From contig JBFIXI010000071.1 of NCBI GenBank assembly GCA_041605955.1, forward strand, positions 1 through 22,659: a stretch of 22,659 bases of DNA, written 5' to 3'. The stretch is from JAHEJX01 sp041605955. GTDB lineage: Bacteria > Actinomycetota > Acidimicrobiia > Spongiisociales > UBA5794. The notes beneath the pieces were generated by a model. That model was given only the letters and a program-made list of their open reading frames with translations, was not told the origin of the DNA and did not search any database. A program made the translations under genes and the position numbers. This document shows, one piece after another, positions 7,221 to 15,831 of the stretch (within the stretch, counting starts at the first letter, position 1; each line of letters opens with the position of its first letter).

Positions 7221-9473
7221 TTGACTTCCCACGACCACCACGACGAAGGCCGGGCGTCTCCGATATCGCACGTTTCTGTTCCAGGTGACGGCCCGGAGTT
7301 GAATTCGGAAGCCCCGCTATCCCCACCAGGGCAACCCGCCTCCGCAACCCCGCGTCAACATGCCACGCCGCACGACGCCGAGGATCACCGCGTCGCCGAG
7401 AATCACGGGGCCGCTGAGGATCACAGGGCCGCTGAGGATCACAGGGCCGCTGAGGATCACGCGGCTCACCGAGATCACCGGTCCCACGACAAACACGAGG
7501 GGCACACCCCGGAGATGTTCCGGGACCGGCTCTGGGTGAGCCTGGTGCTGACCGGTCCGATTCTGTACTTCTCGGAGCAGATCCAAGAGTGGTTCGGTTA
7601 CGAGGCGATCTCGTTCCCCGGCAGCTCCTGGGTTACGCCGGTGTTGGCGACGGTTCTGTTCGTTTATGCCGGGGTGGTGTTCCTCGAGGGAGCATGGCAC
7701 GAGCTGCGGGCGCGTCAGCCCGGGATGATGACCCTGATCGCGATTGCGATCACGGTGGCCTACGCATACAGCCTGGCGGTGACCCTCGGGCTCGAGGGCG
7801 ACCCCTTCTATTGGGAGCTGGCCACCCTCCTCGACGTGATGCTGCTGGGCCATTGGATGGAGATGCGCTCGGTGATGGCGGCGTCGCAGGCACTGGAGCA
7901 CCTGGCGGCGATGGTGCCGGCCACTGCCCACCGGATCGCGTCGGACGGGTCGATCCGTGAAGTCCCCGTCTCCGAGTTGGCGGACGGCGATCGGATCCTC
8001 ATCCGGCCGGGCGAGCAGGTCCCCGCCGACGGGGTGATCGTCGACGGCGCGTCGAGCATGAACGAGGCCTTCCTGACGGGGGAGTCGCGTCCGGTCGCCA
8101 AACGCGAGGGCGATGAGGCCATCGGCGGCGCGGTGAACGGCGAGGGAGCACTCACGATCGAGCTGACTCGAACGGGCGACGCCACCACGCTGAGCCAGAT
8201 CATGAGGTTGGTCGAGGAAGCCCAAGCGTCGCGCAGTCGGTTCCAGGTGCTCGCCGATCGCGCCGCCTACTGGCTCACCATCATCGCCATCGGCGTGTCG
8301 ACACCGACCTTCGTGGCCTGGGCGGTCTTCGGCTCGAGCGGGATCACTTTCGCCGTCGCCCGTGCCGTGACCGTGCTGGTCATTGCGTGTCCTCACGCGC
8401 TCGGGCTGGCGATTCCCCTGGTCAACATGAATGCCACCAGCATCTCGGCGCGCAATGGGATCCTCGTGCGCAATCGGGAGGCGTTCGAACGGGGCCGCAG
8501 CATCGAAGTCGTCGCGCTCGACAAGACGGGAACACTGACGGAGGGCCGCTTTGTCGTGGCCGACGCCGTAGCGGCAGAGGGCACCGCAGGAGACACGGTC
8601 GACGCCGTGATGGGCATGGCTGCCGCCCTCGAACGCTCTTCCGAGCACCCGTTGGCGGCGGCGATAGTGGCCGCCGCGGAGGAGCGGGGGCTGCAGATTC
8701 CGACTGCGTCCGATGTCGCCGCTGTCGCGGGTCACGGCATCACAGGAACCGTTGCCGGGCGGAACATCCGTGTCGGTCGACCCGAATGGGCCGACGAGGC
8801 GGGCATTTCGGTTGCGCCCGCACTAGTGGAGGCACTGGCGGCGGCGGACAGCCGGGGGGAAAGCGCGGTCGTCGTAATGGACGAAGTCGCCGCGCTCGGC
8901 GTGATATCGCTGCGCGACAAGGTCCGCGACTCGGCGCGCACGGCCGTTGCCGAGCTGATCGCCATGGGGATCGTTCCGGTCATGATCACCGGGGATGCCG
9001 AAGCCGTGGCCGAGACGGTGGCGACTGAGCTCGGCATAGAGCGCTTCTACGCCAGAGTCCTCCCGCAGGACAAAGCGCGATTGGTGCGCGAGTTGAAACG
9101 GGACGGCGCCATCGCCTTTGTCGGCGACGGCATCAACGACGCGCCGGCGCTGCTGGAAGCGGACCTCGGAGTGGCGATCGGGGCCGGTACCAACGTCGCC
9201 ATCGAATCCGCCGACTTGGTGCTGGTTGACGACGATCCGGCGGACGTCGTCCGGGCGCTGCGCTTGGCGCGAGCCACTCGCCGCAAGATGGTGCAGAACC
9301 TGGCCTGGGCTACCGGGTACAACACCGTGGCGCTGCCTCTGGCGGCCGGGGTATTGGCATGGGCCGGCATCCTGCTCAATCCGGCGCTAGGCGCCCTCTT
9401 CATGAGCTTGTCGACGGTGATCGTGGCCGTCAACGCCATGTTGCTACGCCGTATCGACTTGTCGATCGCTTAG
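7221..9473 (+). CDS. P1B-type heavy-metal-exporting ATPase, CopB-like (CPH motif, His-rich N-terminus)
   Basis: TTG 7221 is the start, with GGAGGG at 7208-7213 seven bases upstream; no other in-frame start precedes the membrane part. Of 750 residues, the first 98 hold 16 His, including five AEDHR-like repeats. Membrane helices follow from about 103. TGES (286-289) is the actuator loop, CPH (390-392) the ion-binding helix, DKTGT (434-438) the phosphorylation site (Asp434), HP (476-477) the nucleotide-domain motif and GDGINDAP (636-643) the hinge. NLAWATGYN (693-701) and MSLST (728-732) complete the transport site. CPH plus a His-rich N-terminus marks the P1B-3 (CopB) class, reported to export copper; the usual Cys-rich metal-binding domain of CopA is absent. 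It exports cytoplasmic metal at ATP cost. Control is by the upstream MerR-type promoter. Confidence 0.93.
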   Translation: MTSHDHHDEGRASPISHVSVPGDGPELNSEAPLSPPGQPASATPRQHATPHDAEDHRVAENHGAAEDHRAAEDHRAAEDHAAHRDHRSHDKHEGHTPEMFRDRLWVSLVLTGPILYFSEQIQEWFGYEAISFPGSSWVTPVLATVLFVYAGVVFLEGAWHELRARQPGMMTLIAIAITVAYAYSLAVTLGLEGDPFYWELATLLDVMLLGHWMEMRSVMAASQALEHLAAMVPATAHRIASDGSIREVPVSELADGDRILIRPGEQVPADGVIVDGASSMNEAFLTGESRPVAKREGDEAIGGAVNGEGALTIELTRTGDATTLSQIMRLVEEAQASRSRFQVLADRAAYWLTIIAIGVSTPTFVAWAVFGSSGITFAVARAVTVLVIACPHALGLAIPLVNMNATSISARNGILVRNREAFERGRSIEVVALDKTGTLTEGRFVVADAVAAEGTAGDTVDAVMGMAAALERSSEHPLAAAIVAAAEERGLQIPTASDVAAVAGHGITGTVAGRNIRVGRPEWADEAGISVAPALVEALAAADSRGESAVVVMDEVAALGVISLRDKVRDSARTAVAELIAMGIVPVMITGDAEAVAETVATELGIERFYARVLPQDKARLVRELKRDGAIAFVGDGINDAPALLEADLGVAIGAGTNVAIESADLVLVDDDPADVVRALRLARATRRKMVQNLAWATGYNTVALPLAAGVLAWAGILLNPALGALFMSLSTVIVAVNAMLLRRIDLSIA
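7374..7463 (+). repeat. Five 18-bp tandem repeats encoding AEDHR-type His repeats
   Basis: Units at 7374, 7392, 7410, 7428 and 7446 encode DAEDHR, VAENHG, AAEDHR, AAEDHR and AAEDHA. The units at 7410 and 7428 are identical at DNA level (GCCGCTGAGGATCACAGG) and the one at 7446 differs only at its last bases, so expansion was recent. The repeat adds His and acidic residues to the pump's cytoplasmic tail, and copy number is likely to vary between strains. Confidence 0.93.
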
Positions 9474-9519
9474 ACGATCTGCCTACGGCTCCCCGAACTG
9501 CACCTGCCATATCAGTCGG

Positions 9520-9607
9520 CGGAGGGAGTGGGATTCGAACCCACGGAACCCGAGAAGGGTTCAATAGTTTTCAAGACTATCGCCTTCGTCCGCTCGGCCA
9601 TCCCTCC
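9520..9607 (-). tRNA. tRNA-Ser (UGA anticodon)
   Basis: Read on the minus strand from 9607, a 7-bp acceptor stem GGAGGGA pairs with TCCCTCC (9527-9521), with G as discriminator. The anticodon stem ATAGT/ACTAT encloses loop CTTGAAA, giving anticodon TGA (bases 9573-9571). A long variable arm (GAACCC-TTCT-CGGGTTC) marks a class II tRNA, and the T-loop reads GGTTCGAATCC. The 3' CCA is not encoded in full (the genomic sequence continues CCG). It lies downstream of and antisense to the ATPase and Rho-N gene direction. Confidence 0.96.
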
Positions 9608-9721
9608 AGACGCAGCAAAGGGTAACCCGGGCGTTGGCATCCGGATCCGCTTCCGATGAGGTTTCACTCGCCTCTCTCTTGGGCATGTCAACGGCAGGCT
9701 CTCCAGTTTCGAGGTGAAGAC

Positions 9722-9970
9722 ATGGCAAAGGACCATGGTCCGTCGATCAAGAACGACGCCCAATACGAGGCCCTGCGCCACAAGGGCATGAGCAAGGAGA
9801 AAGCGGCCCGCATCGCCAACGCCGACGACGCATCAGCCCGAGGAGGCGCTCAGCCGCCGTACGAAGAGTGGACCAAGGATGAGCTGTACGATCGGGCCCA
9901 GGAGCTCGACGTGGCGGGACGCTCCGACATGACGAAGGATGAGCTGATCGACGCCCTCCGCAACGGCTGA
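9722..9970 (+). CDS. Small Rho-termination-factor N-terminal-like protein (DUF7218-type)
   Basis: ATG 9722 follows a GAGGTGAAG ribosome-binding site; an upstream in-frame ATG at 9656 is less likely. The 82-residue protein begins MAKDHGPSIKNDAQYEALRH and continues KGMSKEKAARIANADD, a block common in small actinobacterial proteins. It ends in a Rho-N/SAP-like helix pair (EEWTKDELYDRAQELDV, DMTKDELIDALRNG). Such modules can bind nucleic acid, which suggests, without proving, a nucleoid- or stress-associated role. It stands alone between a tRNA gene and an acyl-CoA synthetase gene. Confidence 0.86.
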   Translation: MAKDHGPSIKNDAQYEALRHKGMSKEKAARIANADDASARGGAQPPYEEWTKDELYDRAQELDVAGRSDMTKDELIDALRNG

Positions 9971-10039
9971 AACTCCGGCGACGGCCGTGCAACCGATGGG
10001 TGCCATTGAATACCATGACCGCTCCGCTGAGGAGGTGGC

Positions 10040-11638
10040 ATGGGACCGGTTCACGACACGCGCTTGACTCCGCTTCTGTTCCTGGAGCGTTCGGCGGACG
10101 TGTTCCCCGACAAGGAAGCCATCACCTATCCCCGCAGCTCCTACACGTATCGAGAGATGGCCGACACCGCCACCCAGATGGCGAGGGCGCTGGCAGCGTC
10201 AGGCATAGCGGCCGGCGATCGGGTGGCTGCGCTGCTGCCGAATCTGCCCGAGATGCTGATCGCCCACTTCGGGGTTCCACTGCGGCAGGCGGTGCTGGTG
10301 TCCATCAACACGCGGCTGGCGGCGCCGGAGATCGAATACATCCTCAACCACTCCGGGGCCAAGTTGCTGATCGTCGACACGGAGCTCGCCAATCACATCG
10401 CGCCGATCCGCGGCAACCTCCAAACCGTCGAGGAGATAGTCACCGTCGCCGACACCGCGGCGGCTTACCCTGTCGAATCCATCGACTATGCCGACTTCCT
10501 GGCTCGTGGCTCCACCGACCCCCTGCCCTGGACCGTGGATGACGAAGACCGCACGATCTCGATCAACTACACGTCCGGCACGACCGGGCGTCCCAAAGGG
10601 GTGATGTACACCCACCGCGGTGCGTACGTGAACGCGCTCGGCGAGGTGTTCCACTCGCGCCACAGTCCCGACAGCGTGTACCTGTGGACACTTCCCATGT
10701 TCCACTGCAACGGGTGGTGCACCACCTGGGGGGTGACCGCCGCCGGCGGCCGTCACGTCTGTCTGCGCGCCATCGACCCCGACGAGGTGTGGAAGCTGAT
10801 CCGCGCAGAGGGGATCACCCATCTCAACGGAGCCCCGACCGTGCTCACCGGGTTGGCCAACTCTTCGGAGGCTCAGCCGCTTGGCCGACCGTTCGTGGCC
10901 ACGACTGCGGGAGCTCCGCCCAGTCCGACGGTTATCTCACAGATGACCGCGCTGGGAGCCGACCTGGTGCACGTGTACGGGCTGACCGAGACCTACGGGC
11001 CACATACGGTGTGTGAGCGGCAGCCAGCCTGGATTGCGGAATCGGCCGAGAGCCAGGCCAGGCTGCTGGCGCGCCAGGGCGTGGCGATGGTCATTGCCGA
11101 CCCGATCCGAGTCGTCGACGACGACATGAACGACGTACCGCGTGACGGCGAGACGATGGGCGAGGTCGTAATGCGGGGCAACAACGTGATGAAGGGCTAC
11201 TACGCGGATCCCGAAGCGACCGAGACTGCGTTTCGCGGGGGGTGGTTCCACAGCGGTGACCTGGCCGTGTGGCACCCCGACGGTTATATCGAGCTACGCG
11301 ACCGGTCCAAGGACATCATCATCTCGGGAGGGGAGAACATCTCGACCATCGAGGTGGAGCAGGCCATCGTCAGCCACCCGGCGGTGCTGGAGTGCGCGGT
11401 CGTTGCCGTACCAGACGAGAAGTGGGGCGAGCGCCCCAAGGCGTTCGTGGTTCTCAAGGACGGTGGCGGCGCCGAGCCGGAAGAGATCATCGCGCACGTG
11501 AGGGAGAGATTGGCACGCTTCAAGGCCCCCGACGCGGTCGACATTGTCGACGAGCTGCCGAAAACCTCGACGGGCAAGATCCAGAAGTTCGTGCTGCGCG
11601 ACAAGGAGTGGGCCGGGCACGACAAGCGGATCAACTGA
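10040..11638 (+). CDS. AMP-forming acyl-CoA synthetase (fatty-acyl-CoA ligase family)
   Basis: ATG 10040 is preceded by GAGGAGG. The 532-residue protein has the adenylate-forming core: the P-loop YTSGTTGRPKGV (177-188), PMFHCNGW (219-226), the Tyr-Gly adenylation motif HVYGLTETYG (311-320), GWFHSGDLAVW, the hinge DRSKDIIISGGENIS and, near the end, PKTSTGKIQKF with the catalytic Lys. It activates a carboxylic acid to acyl-AMP and then transfers it to CoA. The PMFHCNGW motif and length resemble medium/short-chain (plant AAE-type) ligases, so a short to medium fatty or aromatic acid is likely. Cytoplasmic. It converges on the MFS transporter, overlapping by 8 bp. The exact acid is not predictable. 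Confidence 0.92.
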   Translation: MGPVHDTRLTPLLFLERSADVFPDKEAITYPRSSYTYREMADTATQMARALAASGIAAGDRVAALLPNLPEMLIAHFGVPLRQAVLVSINTRLAAPEIEYILNHSGAKLLIVDTELANHIAPIRGNLQTVEEIVTVADTAAAYPVESIDYADFLARGSTDPLPWTVDDEDRTISINYTSGTTGRPKGVMYTHRGAYVNALGEVFHSRHSPDSVYLWTLPMFHCNGWCTTWGVTAAGGRHVCLRAIDPDEVWKLIRAEGITHLNGAPTVLTGLANSSEAQPLGRPFVATTAGAPPSPTVISQMTALGADLVHVYGLTETYGPHTVCERQPAWIAESAESQARLLARQGVAMVIADPIRVVDDDMNDVPRDGETMGEVVMRGNNVMKGYYADPEATETAFRGGWFHSGDLAVWHPDGYIELRDRSKDIIISGGENISTIEVEQAIVSHPAVLECAVVAVPDEKWGERPKAFVVLKDGGGAEPEEIIAHVRERLARFKAPDAVDIVDELPKTSTGKIQKFVLRDKEWAGHDKRIN

Positions 11639-12809
11639 CGCTGGTGACTCGAATGCCGACGCGAAGCCAGAGCGTCAGCCCCACCACGATCACCAGAATC
11701 ACCACGATCGGGACCCGAAAGCTGAGGGTGGCTTCCAGCCAGGCGCCAGCGAGGGCGTTCCCGAACGCCCCGGTGACGGCGGCTCCTGCCAACCCCAGGG
11801 ATATGGCGCGCACCGCGAGACGCGAGTCGATCTCGTCCCCGATGGCGGAGCCGAGGAGTCCCCAGATCGGATAGTTCAAGAGAGCGAACCCGACAACGGC
11901 GACGGCCAGCCCTGGGTAGCTCCACAGCACGGCGAGCACGAGCAGACCCACCATGTAGGCCACCGCAACCGCCAGAAGGGCGCGCGGCGGGCTGCGCCGA
12001 TCGGCGTATCCACCTACCAGCGGTCCCCCTGCCATGCCCACGACGCCGACGATCCACCACAGCGCAGCGGCACCGAGGGCGCTGACGCCCATCTCATCCA
12101 CTGCGGTTGCCGTGAGGAACGAGGAGAAGGGAAACCCGACCAACCCGGCAACGCTGCTGGCGATCACGATGAGCCGGCCGGTCTTCGACCGAAGCACCGC
12201 GGCGAACCCGACACGATCGCCGGTCGCCACCGGCCCGGCGATGGGGTCGCCGTACACGAATCGGGCCGCGGCGACGGGCGCCATGGCCACGAGTGCCGCT
12301 ATCACGAATGACACCCGCCAGGTGTGTAGCGAATCCGACGTCTGCACCAATATCCCGTTGACGAGAACCCCAAGGGCGGCCCCGCCAGACGCGGAGGCCA
12401 TGACCATCCCCCGTTTGCTGCGGGGGCTGGTGCTGCCGGCTACGTGCAGTGTCACCGCCCACGAGACCGGTGCGATGAACCCGGTGACAATGACTCCGAT
12501 CGCCAGCGTGAAGACCGAAGTGGCGGCTGCGACGATCATCAGCCCCGCGGCGCTGACGGCGTATGTGATCATCAACAGGCCGCGAGTCGGAATGCGGTCC
12601 AGGATGTGGGCGGCACTCAACGCTCCGGTGGCGTAGGCGACCAGTCCGGCCGCCAACGCAGAGCCGAGCGCTCCGTAGCCGGCGGCGAGATCCTCGGCCA
12701 TCCGGGGGAGCATGGCGGGCGCCAGCGAGAGGCCAAAGCCGTGCGATACCAATGTGCCCAGGCCGAGCACGGCTATCGCCTGAGCCGGACTGATCGCCTT
12801 GCGCTGCAC
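11631..12809 (-). CDS. Major facilitator superfamily transporter
   Basis: From a GTG at 12809 the product is 392 residues. I prefer this start because GGAG lies nine bases upstream and the protein then opens a few residues before the first helix (AIAVLGLGTLVSHGFG); the open frame extends back to 12956 with a polar, unlikely leader. About twelve hydrophobic segments are visible in two halves, with charged loops such as RSKTGRL and YADRRSPPRAL, the latter resembling the MFS loop 8-9 motif. Substrate is unknown. It is divergent from the ABC importer operon and shares its 186-bp upstream region, in which I cannot assign sure promoters. Confidence 0.85.
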   Translation of the reverse strand: MQRKAISPAQAIAVLGLGTLVSHGFGLSLAPAMLPRMAEDLAAGYGALGSALAAGLVAYATGALSAAHILDRIPTRGLLMITYAVSAAGLMIVAAATSVFTLAIGVIVTGFIAPVSWAVTLHVAGSTSPRSKRGMVMASASGGAALGVLVNGILVQTSDSLHTWRVSFVIAALVAMAPVAAARFVYGDPIAGPVATGDRVGFAAVLRSKTGRLIVIASSVAGLVGFPFSSFLTATAVDEMGVSALGAAALWWIVGVVGMAGGPLVGGYADRRSPPRALLAVAVAYMVGLLVLAVLWSYPGLAVAVVGFALLNYPIWGLLGSAIGDEIDSRLAVRAISLGLAGAAVTGAFGNALAGAWLEATLSFRVPIVVILVIVVGLTLWLRVGIRVTSVS

Positions 12810-12995
12810 CCGAAAGGGCTCCGATCTGGAGGCTGACTGGGATCCGGGGACTCTATCCCAACTCGATTCCACGATATGGCACAAGACCGCTCTGCGGGAA
12901 GAGCCAGTGGAGATTCGCCGCCGAAGGACGCTATCTTCATTTGCGAGCGCGGCCACGGGCCGCGCCCCAATCCCCCGCGGAGGTAGAGCAGGACA

Positions 12996-14741
12996 ATGAA
13001 TTGGAAGCGATACGACTTCATCCGGAGGAACTCCTCCGCGCTCGAAGTCGACTTGATTGAGAGCTACGCATCGGGCGCCATCTCACGCCGAGATTTCATC
13101 AAGCGAGGTGTGATCATCGGTCTCGGCATGACGACGATTTCGAGCGTTATCGCCGCTTGCGGGGACGACGCCGACCCGGCGACGACCACGGCAGACCCGG
13201 GAACCGGCGCAACCACGACCGCCGGCACCCCGACTCAGGGCGGCAGCATGCGAATCGGTATCCAGCAGGGTGATGCCAACTCAGGTCTCGACCCCCTGAA
13301 CATGCTGGATCTGGGCACGTATAGCGTGCTTTCACAGAGCTTCGAGTATCTGGTGGGCCTGGCCCCCGACGGCAACATCGGCAACACAGGACTGGCAACG
13401 AGCTGGGAGCCGAATGCCGACGGTACAGCCTGGACCTTCAATCTGCGTGAAGGCGTTACTTGGCACGATGGCACACCGTTCACGTCAGCAGACGTCGCCG
13501 CCACTGTCGACCGCATGGTCGTCGCCGGCGCCGGCCTCGCCGGCGTCGTCAGCGAAGGCGCCGTCGAGACCCCCGACGACCTCACAGCCGTCGTCAACCT
13601 CGACAAGGCGAACGGCAACCTGCCGGTTCTGATTTCGATCTACAACCCGCAGTCGCTGATCACCCCTGCCGACTACTCAGACGGCACAACGCTCGATGCG
13701 CGGCAGGCCGGCACAGGACCTTGGATCTTCGAGAGCCACGACCCAACTACGTTCACGACGGTCTTCAAGGCCAACGAGAACTATTGGAACGGCCGCCCGA
13801 ACCTCGACGACATCACGCTGATCGGGTTCGGCTCCGAGGGGGCGCGCGTTTCGGCGATGCAGGCCCGTGAGCTCGACATGATTCAGCAGTTCGGTGTTAT
13901 CGACGGCACCAGCCTGCTCAACGACAGCAACTTCACGGTGCTGAAGCCGCCCTCGGCGAACCACCGCCAGCTGTGGTTCAACACACAGCTTCCGGCCGGT
14001 GGGCCATTCACGGACGCTCGCGTCCGTCGTGCTTTCGGCTTCATGCTGGATCGTCAGCAGATGGTCGACGTGCTGTTCGACGGCTTCGCCACCGTCGGCA
14101 ACGATCATCCGGTCCATCCGACGCTGCCGTTCTTCGATCCGGACGCGACGCCACAGCGCCCGCGTGACATCGAGATGGCCAAGCAGTTGCTCGTTGACGC
14201 CGGCTACGAAGGCCTCCAGGCCACGATTCAAACCGGCGACATCCTGGTGAGCCCGGACATGGGCGCCATCGTCGAGCAGAATGCGCTCGAGGCGGGCGTC
14301 ACGCTTTCGGTCAACGTCACAGCCAACTCGGACTTCTACGGTGAGTACTGGTGCACTGGTGCCCCGTGGGGCGCCTCGCCCGAGACGGGCGGTCCCGGTC
14401 TTCCGTGTGGCGCCTCGGCCGAGATCGGCATCGTCGACTACGGCCACCGCCCGACTCCGGACGTCTATTTCGGGCGAGCTTTGGAGACCGACGGTGACTG
14501 GAACTCTTCGAACTACGCGTCGCCTGCATTCGATGCCCTGTTCGCTGAGTATCAGGCAGCGATCGACGTCGCAGGTCAGAGGACCGCGGTCGGCAAGATC
14601 CAGCAGCTTCTTCACGAAGACGCTCCGGCTCTGTACCCGTTCTTCTTCGACTACCTGTCGGGGCACGACGTGTCAGTTTCGGGCGTTCAGGTGACGGCAC
14701 TTGGTCATATGAAGCTCGAGAACGCGAGCATCGCTCGCTAA
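12996..14741 (+). CDS. ABC transporter substrate-binding lipoprotein, family 5 (peptide/nickel type)
   Basis: This 581-residue protein has a 30-residue leader, then SRRDFIKRG (Arg31-Arg32, a twin-arginine-like motif), a hydrophobic helix and the lipobox VIAAC with Cys55. A Thr-rich linker (about 60-82) follows. The mature part begins SMRIGIQQGDANSGLDPLN and contains LATSWEPNADGTAWTFNLREGVTWHDG and FTSADV, the hallmark segments of SBP_bac_5 (DppA/OppA/NikA). It captures a ligand outside the membrane for the permeases encoded next. Export as a folded Tat lipoprotein is likely. The intercistronic hairpin after its stop probably keeps its transcript more abundant than the downstream genes. The ligand (peptide, metal chelate or sugar) cannot be decided. 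Confidence 0.93.
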   Translation: MNWKRYDFIRRNSSALEVDLIESYASGAISRRDFIKRGVIIGLGMTTISSVIAACGDDADPATTTADPGTGATTTAGTPTQGGSMRIGIQQGDANSGLDPLNMLDLGTYSVLSQSFEYLVGLAPDGNIGNTGLATSWEPNADGTAWTFNLREGVTWHDGTPFTSADVAATVDRMVVAGAGLAGVVSEGAVETPDDLTAVVNLDKANGNLPVLISIYNPQSLITPADYSDGTTLDARQAGTGPWIFESHDPTTFTTVFKANENYWNGRPNLDDITLIGFGSEGARVSAMQARELDMIQQFGVIDGTSLLNDSNFTVLKPPSANHRQLWFNTQLPAGGPFTDARVRRAFGFMLDRQQMVDVLFDGFATVGNDHPVHPTLPFFDPDATPQRPRDIEMAKQLLVDAGYEGLQATIQTGDILVSPDMGAIVEQNALEAGVTLSVNVTANSDFYGEYWCTGAPWGASPETGGPGLPCGASAEIGIVDYGHRPTPDVYFGRALETDGDWNSSNYASPAFDALFAEYQAAIDVAGQRTAVGKIQQLLHEDAPALYPFFFDYLSGHDVSVSGVQVTALGHMKLENASIAR

Positions 14742-14755
14742 TGAAGACGAGGCGC

Positions 14756-14784
14756 GATGGCAGGGCCGGAGCGGCCCTGCCATC
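14756..14784 (+). terminator. Strong intercistronic hairpin after the binding-protein gene
   Basis: GATGGCAGGGCC (14756-14767) pairs perfectly with GGCCCTGCCATC (14773-14784); one more G-C pair closes a 3-base loop. No T-run follows, so it is more likely a partial terminator or RNA-stabilising element than a full stop. It begins 15 bases after the binding-protein stop codon. Confidence 0.72.
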
Positions 14785-14868
14785 ATCGCCCCCTAGACCG
14801 TTCAGCAAGCACGCCGCTCCGGCGGCTGAGGGATGAGGCCAACAAGTGAATAGTGATGAGGTAGCCAA

Positions 14869-15831
14869 GTGACGCGTTTCATCATTCGGCGGTTGCTGCT
14901 GTCGGTCGTAACCCTTGGCATCATCCTTATCCTCATCACTCTGATTCCCAACATCGCCCCAGGCGATCCAGCGCGGAAGATCGCCGGAGGCACGGCTTCG
15001 CCTGAAAGACTGGCGGCCGTCACCGAGTCGCTCGGTCTGGACAAATCTGTCGTCGAGCAGCTCACGGATCTGGTCACGGACGTCTTTACCCTCGATTTCG
15101 GCGACTCGTTCACGCGGCCCGGAACGTCCGTGTGGAGCCTGGTCTCGACTTCGCTTGGGAACTCGACGAAGCTGGTCATCTTCGCACTCTTGTTGGTACT
15201 ACCGGTGGCGATAATCGGGGGATTGGTAGCGGCTTATCGACGCGACACCTGGCTAGACAGGGTGATCGTGAACGTCGGTGTCGCCTTGTCGTCACTCCCC
15301 GAATTCGTCGTCGGGGCGCTGTTCCTGGTGTTGTTGGCGGTCCCGATAGATTTCTTCAGAGTCGTCGCCGACCCTCCTGCCGGCGCCAGTTTCTTGACGC
15401 AGGTGCAGTACTTGCTCTTACCCGTGTTCACGGTGCTCACGGTTTACTTCGGCTATATCGCACGTATTACCCGGGCGAGCACGATTACGGCCATCGAGGC
15501 GGACTACACGCGTACCGCATTCATGCGGGGACTCAGCACGTCTGAAGTCTTCCGCAAGCACGTACTGCGCAACTCCTTGGTGCCAACAGTTGCCGTGGTC
15601 GGCACCCAGCTCGGCTATCTGTTCGGAGGAATGGTCGGCCTCGAGCTGATATACAACTACCCGGGATTGGGACGAATGATATTCGACGCTGTCGATTCCG
15701 CTGACTATCCGTTGTTACGGGGTGGAGTGCTCACGGTGGCCATCATCTACATGCTGGCCACCCTGGCGGCGGACCTCATCATCGCGTGGATGAACCCGCG
15801 TGCTCGACTCAGCCTTAGCGAGGGCTCATGA
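14869..15831 (+). CDS. ABC transporter permease, DppB/OppB-like
   Basis: GTG 14869 follows a GATGAGGTAG ribosome-binding region. The 320-residue protein opens TRFIIRRLLLSVVTLGIILI, the usual N-terminal helix of DppB-type permeases, then NIAPGDPARKIAGG. Five further membrane helices follow. The cytoplasmic EAA loop that docks with the ATPase is seen as EADYTRTAFMRGLSTSEVFRKH, followed by LRNSLVPTVAVVG. It forms half of the transmembrane channel with the next gene. The 127-bp gap upstream contains the hairpin. Its last bases overlap the next gene by ATGA. Confidence 0.93.
   Translation: MTRFIIRRLLLSVVTLGIILILITLIPNIAPGDPARKIAGGTASPERLAAVTESLGLDKSVVEQLTDLVTDVFTLDFGDSFTRPGTSVWSLVSTSLGNSTKLVIFALLLVLPVAIIGGLVAAYRRDTWLDRVIVNVGVALSSLPEFVVGALFLVLLAVPIDFFRVVADPPAGASFLTQVQYLLLPVFTVLTVYFGYIARITRASTITAIEADYTRTAFMRGLSTSEVFRKHVLRNSLVPTVAVVGTQLGYLFGGMVGLELIYNYPGLGRMIFDAVDSADYPLLRGGVLTVAIIYMLATLAADLIIAWMNPRARLSLSEGS

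Noticed and set aside
7374..7463. A possible CRISPR-like repeat array
   Set aside because: The 18-bp units abut without spacers and are in frame inside a coding region.
7317..8735. A 472-codon open frame on the minus strand, antisense to the ATPase gene
   Set aside because: It is rich in Arg, His, Gly and Pro without domains or hydrophobic structure, as expected for the complement of a GC-rich gene; the plus strand encodes a full set of P-type ATPase motifs.
9520..9607. The tRNA gene as an integration site for a mobile element
   Set aside because: No integrase gene and no direct repeat of the tRNA 3' end can be seen in the window.
13677..14666. A 329-codon minus-strand open frame within the binding-protein gene
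   Set aside because: Arg/Val-rich shadow of a long GC-rich gene; the plus-strand reading has lipoprotein and SBP_bac_5 features throughout.
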